64,000 bases of DNA from Watersipora subatra (GCF_963576615.1 NC_088714.1:27958558-28022557), one strand, 5' to 3'; shown: positions 10,943-25,407, counted from the stretch's first letter. Numbers and translations: made by a program. The notes: a model not told the origin generated them from the letters alone.

Positions 10943-12640
10943 AATTTCAACAATGCTTCAAGTTCCAGCGTAGGCGACTCAGAGTTTTTTGAGCATCAGA
11001 TGGTTAAAGATTGAGGCAGACAGCCTATGGTTAGAGCTGACAAGCGTCAGCAGTGTTATGCTGCAGATGAAGATATGTGAATAAAAGTAAATCTATTTCT
11101 AACTTTGAGTCTCCTATATATATACATACTAAACAAAAGGTAATAATTTTATTAGTAATTATTTTGTTTACTAATTAACAAAATTATAACTTTTTGCTAT
11201 CACCAATCATTGTTTCATAACTCTTTTACTGTTCCACTCAGCTAGAGTTTTGTTTCAAATTTTCTTTGGCAGTTTTAGCTAGTAAATTATATTTGTGCTT
11301 ATAATCTTATGTTAACTTCTCACTTGTAGAAAGTGAGGAAAATCAATTGATCAATGCTCATCTTTAACTCCCAGAAACAAAGCTTCAAATTGCTGGCTTG
11401 GCATACTTATGCTTTTGTTAAACATTTGCTCATTTTGTAACTTTAAACTCTCAATCTATCTAACTCTCAAATTGAAAGAGTTCAGTAGATACGCATTAGA
11501 ATGACATATCTATGAATTACATATATTTATTACATTTGTTTTATTGATTACAGGATGTTTATGTGGCACGGCCAGTGGGGCAGTGATGTCAGTGTGGAAA
11601 CTGCTATACACAAGGAAGAGAGACACAAATGTATGCTGCACAAACCATGATATGTAGCATTCTGTTCCTCAGGCTGGTCTCAAGTGTGTTGCAAAAGTTT
11701 AGGAGATTACAGACCGTATAAAACCAGGTCTACTGAGAGTGGCCTTTCATAACTACCACGATAAGTATTGTAGTTAATAGCATTTTTGTTGTTGATAATT
11801 GTACTATATTTCATATCATTTCCAAGTGAAATTCAATAAGTTATCCAAAGATAATAAAAGTTTAATATTTTTCTAGTGCCCAAGTATCCAGATGAAGGGT
11901 GTCTGAAACCATCTGAATACGTGGAGGAACATGAGATGTATAAAATGGTATGTGAAGACAGAGGAAGTCATGTACTTACAGATCATTGGTATTTTGGACA
12001 TACCCAGAATGACTTATGAGAGCGGTGTGGTGAGAGCAACGTAGCGAGAGATACATATTCTAGGACCAAAGATGTGGAGGAATATCCAGATACAATATAT
12101 ACAGAGTTTGAGTTTACTGCAGTGGAGTAATTTGTTCTATTATATTAGCTGAAACTATCTGAGTGGCCAAATACTGTGTAACAATTTTTTAATTACCCTT
12201 ATTTGAGATGCTTGAAACACCTATAATAATGTATCTGTAATTAGATTTCTAATTTTATTCTAGCAATCATGAGCAAATACAAAATAAAATGTATGCCATT
12301 AGTGTCGCGTAAGTCTAGACTTTGATAGCAATAGCCAATGTGAATACTAAAGATAGCGAATAGCTGCGTCGCTATATACATAATTTCGGGCAAGTTTCGG
12401 CACATCTTTTTTTCTGAGAGTTTTCACAGCAATAAAGTTTTGTCGATTTTAATCTTACAAAATTTAGCAGTCAGGTCACCTCGAACATCAAAAACAATAG
12501 CAAATGATAGAATAATATTTATACTTTCTGATAAAATCTACTAAAATCTGGTGCAACTACATATTTAATACCAAAGAATTGAATGTTGTTGTAGAGCAAT
12601 TTGACTGTGAACTTAAAATGCCAGACTTCAAAAATAAACT
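10943..12640 (+). pseudogene. block D1: decayed multi-exon gene fragment with Cys-containing exons
   Basis: The block is collinear with 47408-48690. A possible exon at 10943-11086 (144 nt, after CAACAG and before GTAAAT) reads NASSSSVGDSEFFEHQMVKD, then a TGA, then RADKRQQCYAADEDM and a second TGA. The same exon in D2 is fully open. A later exon-like stretch starts after TTCTAG at 11876 and reads PKYPDEGCLKPSEYVEEHEM, then VCEDRGSHVLTDHWYFGHTQ, a TGA, and ERCGES onward to TAA near 12130. Both share a C-x(16-18)-C pattern with an 'EHE/EHQ' and 'TD' core, so they may be repeats of one module. The family is not recognised. In-frame stops say this copy is dead. The 3' part (12300-12640) is a further repeat. 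Confidence 0.5.
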
Positions 12641-15600
12641 TTTGGTACCTAAACTAGCAATGATCTGAAACAATTGTATTATTTCAGTGTAACTTTCTTT
12701 CTCGTTTTTACATATGCTTTAACTAACTGCTTGTTGTGTTGCATATTACTGTTTAGTACTTATTGATAACAGAATGCCGATGTGGGGATTTACTGAAAAA
12801 CTAGTTCTAGAAAAGCTTGTCAGTTTTGGTGATAATCTTCAACTAACCCTCTTTCCCACCATTGGCAGTTTTCAGCTCGCTGAAAAAATTAGAAAGATTT
12901 ACAAATATTGATGATTCATTAATGTATATAAGTTACTAAAGGATTTCACAGTTGCCATTTAAGCATTTTTAGCAAAGTTGCCAGTTAATAATTAAAGGTA
13001 CTAAAAGTAAACATTTACTCTTTCGTTCCTATTTTTTAATAAACACAAAAATTTCCCTATTCTGTCATAAAAAGTCTTATGAGTGATTAAATCCAATCAT
13101 ACCTTTTACAGTCTCTTGTTTTATATTCAGTGAATTGCAAAAAAATATATTCTTTAGACGATCTTGCAATGTTTAGTAAAAATTCTGAAAAAATAAAACT
13201 TCCCAAAAAGCTATAAATGTTACTATTTTATAAACTTTGCACAATTCAAAATTTGACTTAATTTCAGCTGCAAAATATATGCATTTAAGTGCATTTTCAT
13301 CAAACATTTCTTAAATTAAAAATCCTAAGAACCATCTACAAAGGTTTTTGCATAATGACAACATAGAGGTCGCCTGTTTTGTAATATACATGCAGGTCCT
13401 ACTGATTTCAACAAGCTGTTAGTGTAAGACAAGCATACATTGTAGTTTACAGCTTGAGCAGTCAAATCCAGTTGATATACATCGAATTGTCTAATATGGC
13501 TTCCATGAATTCAACTAGTTCAATGAAAACATCTTCAAGTTAATTTGAGATAGCTACAGTAGTGAGAGAGCCATATTTCTTATGGAAACATTTTAGAGTA
13601 GATCTGTTAAATGTATGTTAATTACTAAGTGTGAGCTTTTAAAAGTTTTGGCGTATGACATAATAAATAGCTTGAAAGAAATTTGGTTTATAGCTGAATT
13701 TTAAAAGAAGAATATTTTTCTCTGTATATCGGTGGTGGATATATGGATGACAGATATAGCATGGCATTGATAACCATTTTACCATTTTGACAAGTTGTAG
13801 AAGACTGCAGGTTTTCTTAACAATTGAGGCAAAGCACTGTACCATGTGATATTTTAAAACCTTTAATAATGATCAAGGTTTTCAATACTCAAAATCAATA
13901 GTTACAAAAACTTTATCAAAATGCTACGCTTTTATAGTCAGAACACGGTTCTTATTTGTTTTAAACTTTAATGCTTTTCAGATAAAACAGTTGCTGCATT
14001 AGATTTAAGCAACTCAGCTATTCCCAGTTTGTAGCAAATTATACTTTATCCGGTATATGTTCAGTGCGGGCTCACATAAAAAGGTTTGTCAATAGTACAT
14101 TAGCTTTTATTGTTTGTTTTAGAAATAGCCCACTTTGTAAAGTTTAAAGATTAGAAGACCTTGTTCCTTATTTTAAAGTTGATTTGTACCAGTTTTAATT
14201 ATTCATCGGTTGTTGTCAATTTTGAGACATGAGTTAGTAATCAAATATAAAAAACGCACATTATGTACACCAGCTGGTTTCTATGGCACCAGGCTGTATA
14301 GTTTGTTTTTTATATCAAACAACTGGACTAAAAAATGTGTGCAAAAAATAAAATTGAGAGATCATTGGCTTTTTCCTGAAATTAGCTAACAACCAGTGAA
14401 ACACAGCTGCAGACTTGTCCAGGTAGAGTACAATAGTAAGCAAGTATGATGAAAAGTTTGAAACTGCAAAACCTATCTGTGAAAAACATGAGTTACAGAA
14501 AATAAATATTTTCTGTCCGGTCCACAAGACATGGCATAGAACTTGCAAACCAGGTTTGGGTTGGCTCCGTGGAAGTACTGTGCAACCATCAAGGCCACTA
14601 GCAGGATTAGCAGTAGATTAGCATAAGCCTTCTATTTGCAAAGAACAAGCGCTTAATCAGAAAGGGAGTGACCCAAATATTACGTAACCCAAACACTTTG
14701 ATGTCCAACGTCTGCTGTTTCAGAGTCAAAACATAAATACAGATGATGAATTGTGCACAAGTTTAATAACCAAATCTTTTGAAAAAATTGAAATGTTCCC
14801 GACTGTAACTCGACCATTTTTTAAAAAAATAAGCGTTTGCAGTATTTAGCTATTTTTACTAGAAAACATCACAAATTATCTCTGAACAAAGTTTTATATG
14901 ATGAATGGAAAACTATTTAAATGTGAAAGTTAGAAACAATTTGTGATAATGTACCCCAACACAATATGAATAAATCAGGCTTACTGCCTCAAAATTGACT
15001 TTTTATATTTTGCAGCAGTGTAGTTGATGCTGTGGAAATGCTAGCAAAGCTTTTATTAGAACCATCTCTGCGGATATTTTATAACAATTGTAGCAGCACA
15101 TTAAATATAAATTAATGAAGGTTTCTGCCATTATACTTAACAAATCCTAATTATTTATTCGTTTGGCATTGAGCAGACACTATATACGCTCTTGAAGTTG
15201 GTCAGTTTTCTGAAAATGGTCAGTTGATCAGAAGCACAGTTGGCTTACATTAAAAGAAAAAAATGCTATACATTAAACTATGGATGCTAAAATAAAAAAG
15301 TAAATCTTCAGAATGCGCCACAGCATTTTTATGAGACAATATTTCAAGGATTTTTAGAACACAAGTGTTTAGCTATCAATTCACTGCATCGATATTTTAT
15401 TCTACATACATGTATTGTCATATTGGAGGCTCCATTTTTATGCCAATAATAGAACCCAGACTCTGCATAAATTAGATTAGCGGCTTAGAAGGATTATCCC
15501 GAAATAGTGCCAGGAAGCTAAAGTTAATGCCCGTATCAATCACTAGACACTAAAATAGATCCTGCTAAGACCAGGCATTGCTAATTTCAATCTCCTAAAA

Positions 15601-17608
15601 ACCCCACACGTTGCAACTTTTGAGTTTGTGTTGAAATCTAGTTTATTGAGCAAATATATTAATACTCAGATAGTCCCAATTTATATTTCGGTTTAATCTG
15701 CCACTTCACAACATCTAGATAGCTTATATTGTTTAAAATAACACGTTACATTAAAACTCTAACTACACATTTTGAGTAAACAAATAATGACAACTACTAA
15801 GAGATAAAAATCAAATCTCTGAAACAAACCACTGACACCTGATTGTATATATCTGGAATTGAACTATAGCTATAACCAAAATATTTCATTTTATATAATT
15901 TATTTTTTGGCTTTAGCATGATAACAAAAAGTATTTCAGTTTTTGCTAGCATAGCTGTTCTTGTTGATTGTAAGGCTACTCCCATTGATGTAGCTTCAAA
16001 TCTCACTCAGTACTGAGGGTACTTCATAATCTATTTTGTGGGAAAAGCGTACTACCATTTGAATAGAGGAGTTGTTCTACCAGTGTGGCAAGTAAAGATA
16101 ACTAAACTTTTAATCAACCAAGCCTTCTCCACGTTATGATTTCTTAATGTATTTATTTAAAGTGTTATGAGTGAGTTTCTGTCAGCCTGAACTGTTGTTT
16201 TTTAGCTAGCACAAACATTGATTGTTTAGAAGTGAAAATCTATTGGCTAATAAAAAAGTATCAAGCCCAACTAAATTATTATTGTAAACAACAAAAAATA
16301 TTTGAAAGTTTTCTAGAAAAGAAAACTATAATTGCAATTTGAGCATATTCTTTTGGATTACCTTACCAAATCAGGGCAAACTAAAAATAAACAAAAGAAA
16401 ACATTATACTCACTTACAAAAAATTAACTCCTGGCTGTACCAGCTGGTAAATTTCTGACTTTTATTGCAGAAGAGCAATTTATATGTATAACTAATACGA
16501 TGATTCCTCAATTTAATTGATCTGTTAAAATACAGATTACATGCCAAACGTAATGAATAGACTTACATAGCTTTAAACAAATCATGCACTTTTACTACAA
16601 AAAAACAATGAAATAATCTTTGACTATACTGGAAGCAATTTTTAGAAGAAAACGCAATTGATACCTATGCACCCAAATGAATGATTTTAAGAATTTTGAA
16701 ATTTGAACATTAAATTGAGTTTGCTGTCAAAAATGGTTTATTACAGTACTCAAAGTACGAACACCTGAAAGAGAAATATAATATAGTGTGTATTATAATA
16801 TATCATTTATCAACTCTTATCTTGTAAAAACACTCAAAGGCTTAAGCCTTAGGCCCTTTTCTAAAAATTAACTGGAAGTTATAACAAAAGGTTTAAACAC
16901 GTAAAAGACGGAAGGTTATTTTGATCATCAAAAAATAAAGTAATTGCTGAAGATTAGATAATCTACACACTGCATTCATGCATACTGAGCAAACTAAATA
17001 TTTTGTTGTTCAGACCAAATTTTTATTTTTGAAATTTTGACATTTGAACAATCTTATTACTGTGTCAACATTTATGATATTAGCTGATTCATTCCTGAGG
17101 CCTAGTTGAAGTTATCAGCTTTTTATTATAAAGGAAACAACTCGAGGTAGGGTGGTTTGAAAGTTTATTTTCACTGCGGCCTCAGCGTGATAATCCAATT
17201 AAGGATCATTGACATTTAAACTCAAAGAAAATTGGTGTTGAGCCAGTGACTCTATGCGACCCAAAAATATGCTTCAAGAATGAGCAGCCAAAGAAGAATA
17301 CCAATATTAGCTCATTTTTATATTAGATTTTTATGTAATTTTATGTAAATGCAATACTTAATGATATCCAGAATTGATCAACATCTTTGATGCTAATAAA
17401 ATGAGTTAAAAACTTTTAACGCCTGTTATTAATTCTTCAGTGCATAAATAATAAAACTTTGTTCTCCGAAAGGTTGTGTGAAAGTATTGTGAAGCAAGCA
17501 GTCAGCATTCTCTGTTGTGCAACCAGTACCTGTCAAATGCTTCCTCGCGACGGCTTTCATTGTTGGGTGTAATAGCTGTGATTGTAAATAAACTGTGTGC
17601 CTTTTATC
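12641..17608. other. long stretch without recognisable genes
   Basis: AT-rich intergenic DNA. A 45-codon ORF at 12774-12911 follows a possible acceptor but has no supporting context. No repeat ends, RNA genes or domain motifs were recognised in these 5 kb. Confidence 0.4.
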
Positions 17609-20600
17609 ATGACTGCAGAAGCTTTAAGCAGCGTTGCATCGGTATGCCTTTTGATTTGGGCATATGAAATGTAATCTACCAGTAGTTTTTGATAGTTCTC
17701 AATCTTTTAGGCATTTTAGCATCAACAACGAAATACAAAAAGTTTACAACTATATTTTTTACTTTTTTAAGCTAAGAAAGTACTTTGCTTGACACTTATA
17801 CAAGGGCTATATTACAGATTAAATATCTCATATAATAAATATATCTCTGCAACTGCTGCATAATTCCAGTAGTTGCAGGGAGGGGAAATTTTCGAATCTA
17901 TTGCCCATTTAGAACTAGGCTAAATATTTGTTTTAATAGTAGCTTTTTAATTGTAAGGAAACCATAAATGAGTATTAGTTTAGTAGTTTTTGGTAATTGC
18001 TTGTTTGAGAGTCGTGCTATTGTAGCAGACAAGAGTGCGTATATCAAAAGCATTCAGTAAGGTTTGATGCACAGTTGTATGACCTCTGAGAAGTAGTTAT
18101 TATACGAAGACATAAGTTTTATATACTTTACCGAGTTGAGCTAAAACTCTAGTTGCATACTGTATTCTAGGGGGTACTGGAGCACTGAAATTATAGTTTT
18201 AAATACAGAACATATTAAGGCGAAAGTGTTTCACTTCAGGTTTTACTTACTATTCCATGGTCCAGCATTAGGTCCAATAGACATGAGAAAATTTTGCATA
18301 TGGGTGTAACTTTAAAGTGTAAGTATGGCGTATGGGCTGAACCTGATTCAGTGTATGCTGAAGAATACAAAACAGATTAAAAATGATGATTAATAAAAAA
18401 ATATTTACCGTAAGCTAATCAAAATGAGTTGAACTTGAGGTTATTGGAAGAAAGCTTGATAGGGATATAGAAAATTGAAAAGTTTTACATCTAGAACTTA
18501 ACAGTGTCAAATACTAAATAACAAAAAAAGTCAGTTTGTATAGCTCTTGACTTGTCTAAAAAATCCCAAAGCAAATATCTCAACTCTCTCCTAACTCAAG
18601 TTAGATGGTGTATATCAAACACTCGGTTGATATTTCCAGTTGTTTTGTCAAAAAATGTTTGAGAATCATTAGGAAAATTGCTGAATTGGTCAACACGGTT
18701 TTCATTTATTGATCAAAGCAACACCATCAAAATTTTGTAAAGTGCTTTAAAAATTCTTTAGACTGCGAAGTGAACATTTTTTAAAAAGTGAACATGAAAA
18801 ATATGTTTGCTAATAAAACATTTAATAAAATTGCTAGTATTTCTGTAGGTAATTAATTAATCCAAAGTAACTGCCTTTGTGCAGGGATAATCATATGTTG
18901 TAAGATGTTGCAGGGCAACATTGACCCAGCGATACTAGTATTAGTTTTAGTAAAGCATGGATCCATTCAATTTGAGGTAGCAATCACTTGAAGATAAAAT
19001 ATGATGCACAAACGATGGCTCTGTGATCTTGGCTAAACATGTCTGAGTTCGATGGTAAAAAACCTCGCAACAGGAAACCTGCCCAGTTGCATAGAGAGCA
19101 GTTCAAGTTTAGATGTTGTTCCTGTTTAGAAATTGATCCCAACATGTTTTTATGAAGTCAGGCATTCTAGATTACTAGACCACAGTTTCTCTCTTTCAAA
19201 TCAATTTGGTTGCTTGGTGGTGAGAGAACACTCGAAGTCAATCTTGAGAAGCATCTCTCTGACAAACCCTGAGCCTGACGTTATCAAGGTCTCAAGTGTG
19301 TTTTGAAATTCATTTGTGGCAACAATTTGTTTGAAATCTTGAAATTTTCTCATCAAGAGTAAGGCAATTTATACACAGAAAAGCCCCTGTGTTACAGAAG
19401 TGTGTATGTATTGGACATGGTTAATGATGTTGAAGCAGCAAGCTGCATGTATGTTTGGTTCTCTCAGAACCTTCACCTTGATAGACTAAGTACTGCTATA
19501 TGAAATGGTTAAATGATCGGTTGCTAAATTGTTCGTACAAAAAGCTAGAACAATTTTTTGAAGATTGTTTTTAGACTGAATGGCTCACTTCAGATTCTCA
19601 GCTGAACATGAGTAATGCCACTGTAGTGGAATAAAATAAGATAGTGCAAGTAACCATGTCATGAAAAAAAACGATGGTGTGGGTATGCGGTCACATTTCC
19701 GAGGCCAGTCCTGTGTTGGACACAACATTTTATTGTTTGAGATCCCACCGCCGCCCTTATGTACACTTCCATTGCTGGGTTAGTAAATACTTACAATGAA
19801 GGATCATAAATCATAAGGATTTGAAGCATTAAAGTAGGTGATTAGTGAATAGGTTTTTGAGGACCTAATTAGTATGTACATGTAGTTATCTGTTTACATT
19901 TCTTCTTGTTAATCTGTTAATGTTAATGTACATGCATACAAAATGATTTTTAATTTTCAGTTGTCGCAATTAGGATCATGTTTGTGGTTCTAATTTTTGT
20001 GCTTTGTAGGTTTTTAAAAAGTAACTTGATTAATTATTTACAACGCCCTCACTATATTTACTTGTTATTTTAGTCTTGCAAAAGTCTATTTTAGTCACAA
20101 AGTTTAATGATTAGGTTTAGAGCGATATTGGTATTGCTGAAAGAAATAAACCAGTAAAGATTAATACCAAACAGCTTCAGCTCTCTATTGCCACTTTGCT
20201 GCCAAGGTTTGTGAAATTATCTGATGAAGTTAAAATTACATCTGGTTGTGCTGGTTTTACTTGTTGAATAAATTTTGATAGGTAAGAAAGGTGTATAAAC
20301 TACAAACTTTAGCCTTCAAATAAATCATAATAGGATGGTGATTTTTCAAAGAAATAATGGTAAGGGCAGCTCTCTGTTGGAACACGTGACTAGGTTGGCA
20401 GGTTTAGAAACAATTTTTTAGCGCATAACATTATGTATTGTGCATTATGAGGTTTAAGAGGAATGATGAGAGTTTGTGTAGCTGACAGCTCTTTGCTATG
20501 AAACATAATACAGATTTAACTGGTTATTCAAACCTTTGGTTGTAGCAGCCTACTTTTGTCAGCCTGCAGCAGTTTAAATCTTGTAAGCATTTTTCATTTA

Positions 20601-22583
20601 TGTACTCTACTAACTGATGCATAATTTCTTGTAAGTTGAGCTAAATACATGTAATGCTCATTATAAATTTGTGATAGAACATATTCTAAGAAATTGTTCG
20701 GCGCTATTTCTTATGTCGTCTGTGCTCTTTCTTGTTTTGTTCCTTTATACTTTTTTGGCACTGTAGCGCTATATGCTGATTTATTGATGAACACCAATAT
20801 ATTTAGAATACATATGCACAATGCAATTTTTCATCAACTACTTCTCCTGGAACTTAGGAGAAGGTAAACATATGCTTTATTAATTGAATTTCTATGTAAT
20901 TTTCCATTTTTAGTCGATTGATCGTAATTTCTGCTGTGACGTAATTGATTGTATGACATTTTTGCTGTAACTGCTTGCTTTTCATTTTTTTTGCAGTTTT
21001 ATAACTCATTATATTATATTGCTTTTTAGTCTTTATGATCTTACGAAATAACTACTATGTGACAATAGATCAATAGGAACGCAAGACTCGTTGAACTTTA
21101 GTTCGGTTTACATGGGTAAGTTTAAACAATTTTTAGCAATGTTTGTTTTTATATTTAAAGTGAATAAAAGAAACCAAAAAGTGGCAGACTCATTGCTAAG
21201 AAATGAAAGTCCTAATTAGTCGCTTAGTTCTTTAATAATGGTAGACGGCTCCAAGGTTCACGTTTGAACGCATTGAAAGACAACTTTTCATGACATTTAG
21301 TAAATTACATAACATAACTTGGAGTGCTCAGAATTCTAATATCTTTGTAGAGTTCAGAGCACTCAATTTGCTGATGTCTACAGGTAAAACTTGTTTAATG
21401 AACAAAAGCTAATAAAGCAGATGGCATGAGTAACAGGAAGAAGTGAAGCAAAGAGGAACAAAACTGTAGTTTAGAAATATAATAGAATTATATGATGGTA
21501 ATAAAAGGGTAACTTGAAATTTATGGTACCTTTGTAGTATTAAATTAACATAGTGTTTGCATATCAAACAGCTAAACTCAAATAACATGAAATGTCCGAT
21601 TGACTGACCTCTGTCATATTATCACCTCTAAAGATTAGCCTAAACAAAATCTTAGTAGATTTTATCAGAAAGAATGGCTATTTTTCCATCATTTGCTATT
21701 GTTTTTGATGTTTGAGATGATCTGACACCAGGATGTTTCAAAATTAATATTGGTAAGACTTTAGCTGGGCTAAAACAAACAGATGGTTTCACTTCAGCAA
21801 AGAGACTGAGTGACGGAATAGAGACGGGTAATTCTGCTGCTTGAACACAATAGCTGATATTAATGACAAAAGAGACAGGCAGCTGCGCAACTAGTGACAT
21901 CATTTTGGGGTGCAGCCTTCTTCTGAGTATTTAAACCAAGATCATGTTTTGTCAACTTTAATCTTGAAACTAACCGGCAATCAATTCACCTCAGACTTCA
22001 AAAACAATCACAAAAGAAAGAAAAATACTGGTACTTTTTGACAACCTTTAGTAAAACTTTGCATGAGTTAAGCCATTTGTTAGCATCACTCTTAAGTCTG
22101 GTTCCCATATCGATTGCGAGACCCGGCGGTAATCTTGCGCAGCAAAACACTTGCGACACTAGGCTCGACGGCTTTTGTTCACATAAAGCTGCATCGCAAA
22201 TAATCATATAGAAATGTTCGCTCGCCATGCTGTTTCGAAAATTCTGACCTTTACTTGTACGGTGCATTTTGGTAAGGTTTTGCCTGCGGCTCTTTGCCAA
22301 AGTTGAACAGCTCTGAACTTTTGCATTGACGGCCAGCCACTACCGCCGAGTATCGGCACTCGGCGCATAATTTCACATTCACCGATGATAGCCCTGCGGT
22401 GCTGTCACCGATGCTTACGGTGTATATTTGAACCAGGCTTTAAACTCCTCAGCTATACCTAGGTTCAATTTGTTGGCATCTCATTTCTGTTTTTCAAACA
22501 AAAGCATAGGCCCAAAAACGAAGTACGGGCTGAGACCTTATTGGTCACTAGCAGATCATAGCGCATTTGAAAAGCCAAGCTAA
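17609..22583 (+). CDS. candidate small multi-exon gene of unknown function
   Basis: Five short exons join with compatible phases. Exon a is 17609-17641 (MTAEALSSVAS, donor GTATGC). Exon b is 20121-20206 (SDIGIAERNKPVKINTKQLQ, then LSIATLLP, donor GTTTGT). Exon c is 20807-20863 (IHMHNAIFHQLLLLELRR, donor GTAAAC). Exon d is 21351-21383 (VQSTQFADVY, donor GTAAAA). Exon e is 22463-22583 (FNLLASHFCFSNKSIGPKTK, then YGLRPYWSLADHSAFEKPS, stop). The product would be about 118 residues, with no signal peptide or known domain. Exon b looks the most like real coding sequence. The chain was built by eye, so chance is possible, and c and d are weakest. An overlapping open frame, 22571-22777, encodes two hydrophobic segments and could be the true C-terminus after a frameshift. 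An AATAAA lies at 22920-22925. Confidence 0.3.
22095..22439. mobile_element. PIF/Harbinger-like MITE
   Basis: The 345-bp element has inverted ends AGTCTGGTTCCCATAT (left) and ATATTTGAACCAGGCT (right), matching 13 of 16. It is flanked on both sides by TTA (22092-22094 and 22440-22442), the three-base target duplication of PIF/Harbinger elements. Its base composition is clearly more GC-rich than its surroundings. It carries no reading frame for a transposase. Confidence 0.7.
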
Positions 22584-22925
22584 AAAACTGCAAACAATAC
22601 TTCAAGCTGCTGTGGAAAGCAACTCTATCAATTGCTTTTATAATAATTGCTTTTGCAATAGTTACGTTAGTTGGTGAACAGCTTGGCAGTAGTGTCCATG
22701 AAAAATATTTCCTGTATGTTTTCCTACTTTTAATTCTCATGGCAAAAAAGAAAGAAATTGTTAAAAAAGGAAAGTAAAGTAAAAGTGGGCTAGACAAAGT
22801 AAAAATTGATAAATACGTGAGCCCAAAGTTGAGGAGTTCAATAACCGAACAAACAGTTCAAAACTAGTTAGTTTAAGATTTCAGGTTAAATATACTTCCT
22901 TTTGCTATTATATCATGTAAATAAA

Positions 22926-25407
22926 ACCAAAACGTAAAAATCGAAAAAAAAGTTTAATTATTGAAAAAGAAGGTTAGTCAGTTCATGCAAAAGATGAAAT
23001 AAAATTCAACGCGTCATGACACTGTATCTTTTCAGTGATTTTTTGCAAGCTTTGCATAACTGGTCACTATACACTTGTGTGAAAAACATTTCAGTTTTAC
23101 TTTATATTATACAGGTAACTAAATTATTTTGAAGTTTGAATCTTGTCATTTTTGTAACTGTATAAATATGGAAAAACTATGTTTGAGTATCAATAAATCA
23201 AAAATCAAAAATTATTTGGGTTTGGACAACACAAATTACTAAACATTGAATTGCAATTTTTTCTTTTGTTTTTACTTTCATTCTGGACAGTGTTCTTCAT
23301 AAAATGTACTTAATATAAACCAATTTGATGTGAGCTTTAAAATTATATACATGTATTTCCCTAATCCTTAAAACACGATGTGAACTAATATTATGGTGAT
23401 CAGAAACTGTAATTTATGAAAAACTCATTAAAAATTTAAATCTAAATATTGAAGCAAGTAATTGGTAATAGAGTTGTTTTGAATAGTTTCAAACAAAAAC
23501 TTTACGAGTCTTGTTGCTCTTAGTTCATAGTGTGTTGCTGACTTAAAGCTATTTTGGATTAGTTGGGGAACATCTCAGCTTTTCCCAAATCGAAAGCTAA
23601 AAAAAGTAAACATAGAAAACGGTATTGAAAACGGAAAAATATAGTAAACGGTATTGCTCAGTTATAGTTTGCTTTCTGCATTTCACGCACACTCTGCTAA
23701 GCACTATAATCAAGTCTAACTCTCCGCTTTTAATTGCCCTCTCAGCCAGAGAACTCAAATTGCTTGTCTAGCCTATGATTGCATAACAATGCTCGTGGAA
23801 AGATGATGAAATATTTACTGGTTTTGTTTATTTGAGCATAATTATAGTGGGCAGACTTAAATAGCTATAATTTAGTACAGAGTTAGGTAATACTATTACA
23901 AATATGCCAACTCAAAGATATTATTAACATGACAGCCATTTTCTAGCGAGCAAATCACAATGAGTTCAACACTATCAAAAGAGAGAATACCGTGACTGCA
24001 ATTTTAGGACATATATTTAGGTATCTAATAATAAAGTGAAAGAACATATAATTTTGTCGCAAAGTGGTAATGCAATAGTGAAGTTATCAATATGCTAGCA
24101 CTTGTAACATTTCCAAAACTCGATACCATAATACATAAAAGTATGTGCTGTATCATTTACAAATGTCTGATTCTATAATTTTTCTTGTAAACCATTTCAA
24201 TCTGAAATTCTCAGCTTGCAATGCTTTCAAATTAAAATTGATCACTTGGAGTGTCTGATTGCAAAAATATTTAAGTTCTAACCAAACTCTATTTAGGATT
24301 TTGGAACAGATGTCTGCACCAGCTAGATAGAGAGGTAATAAAGAAAAGTTACTAGATTATTTGTAAGTTTCCTTTTACGTAGCATTCACAAACTTCTTCT
24401 CTAGATATCTGCGTCACGAGCTACTCATTTAGTTTTGGGCTCTGTCAGTGAATGACTCATATACGGTGCTTACAATACTTATGTAACATTTTGAATTGAT
24501 AGCTTCCCAGCAAGCTTAGTGGTCTTCTTTACTTTATAGTAGCAAAAGCTCTTCACTGAATATGAATTCAGTTACATAGAAGTTCCTATAAATACTATTA
24601 TTTTCCTTTGGAAAAATAATGTTATCTCTTAAATTTAAATCTAATAGTTCGTTGATTACAGACATACATTTTGTAGACGTGCCAAGACTTGCGTCAAACA
24701 GGAACTGCTCCTTTCCTAAACTAAAAGTAATGGTCCATTACATTGACACAATTATATGCATCATTGTGATTGGTTAGTTAGACATTTGGTACTTTAATTA
24801 CTGAGATTCATAAAAAATATTGTAGAAATATATAAAACATATAGAAAACAAAAAAAAACTATTCATCAATGCAAATGAGATAAAACAATCACCGAGGCTA
24901 ACACACAAAATTTATTACCAAACTGTTTTCAGCAAACATATCAAATATCTTTCAACTTTTTGTATTTAACAGCTGTTAACAACTCCTTGACTTTATATTT
25001 TCTATTTCATTTTAGCTTTCAATATAAAGGCTCGAGCTCAGCTGAATAAATGAGGGGAAATATTTTCTTGTGATTTCTGGATAGCCAAGCCTAACTAAAA
25101 TGTTGTAACACTTTGCTGCCTGAAACGAAAGAAGTACCTTTATAGTGACTCTATTAATTTACCATTTCTAGCCTAACGAGCAGATTTTCACAAACTAATT
25201 ATGCGTGATGAATACGCTTGATGAATTCAACTATCAGATAAATAACTACAAGCTCATTTGCACAAAATGTTTGCATCACACAAAATTCTTGGTATTCTAT
25301 GAAATTTTTATTAAGATAAAACAATAGTTCAAGTGTATTAAATCATGTGTATCCTTGCATATAATTAACACACAAGTTTCAAGTTGGTTTGTATTGTAAA
25401 CTAATGA
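22926..25407. other. no recognisable feature
   Basis: AT-rich spacer between the candidate gene and the WSC gene 2 promoter. Several AATAAA-like strings occur, as expected by chance in such sequence. No genes or repeat ends were recognised. Confidence 0.4.

Noticed and set aside
12774..12911. 45-codon ORF starting MPMWGFTEKLVLEKL
   Set aside because: Reasonable composition but no partner exon, promoter or homologue recognised.
18893..18991. Possible exon GNIDPAILVLVLVKHG after TTGCAG
   Set aside because: It would end the candidate gene after 36 residues. The chain through 20121 gives a longer product, and neither is proven.
22465..22797. 110-codon minus-strand ORF
   Set aside because: It is the shadow of plus-strand open frames that look more protein-like, and has no start context.
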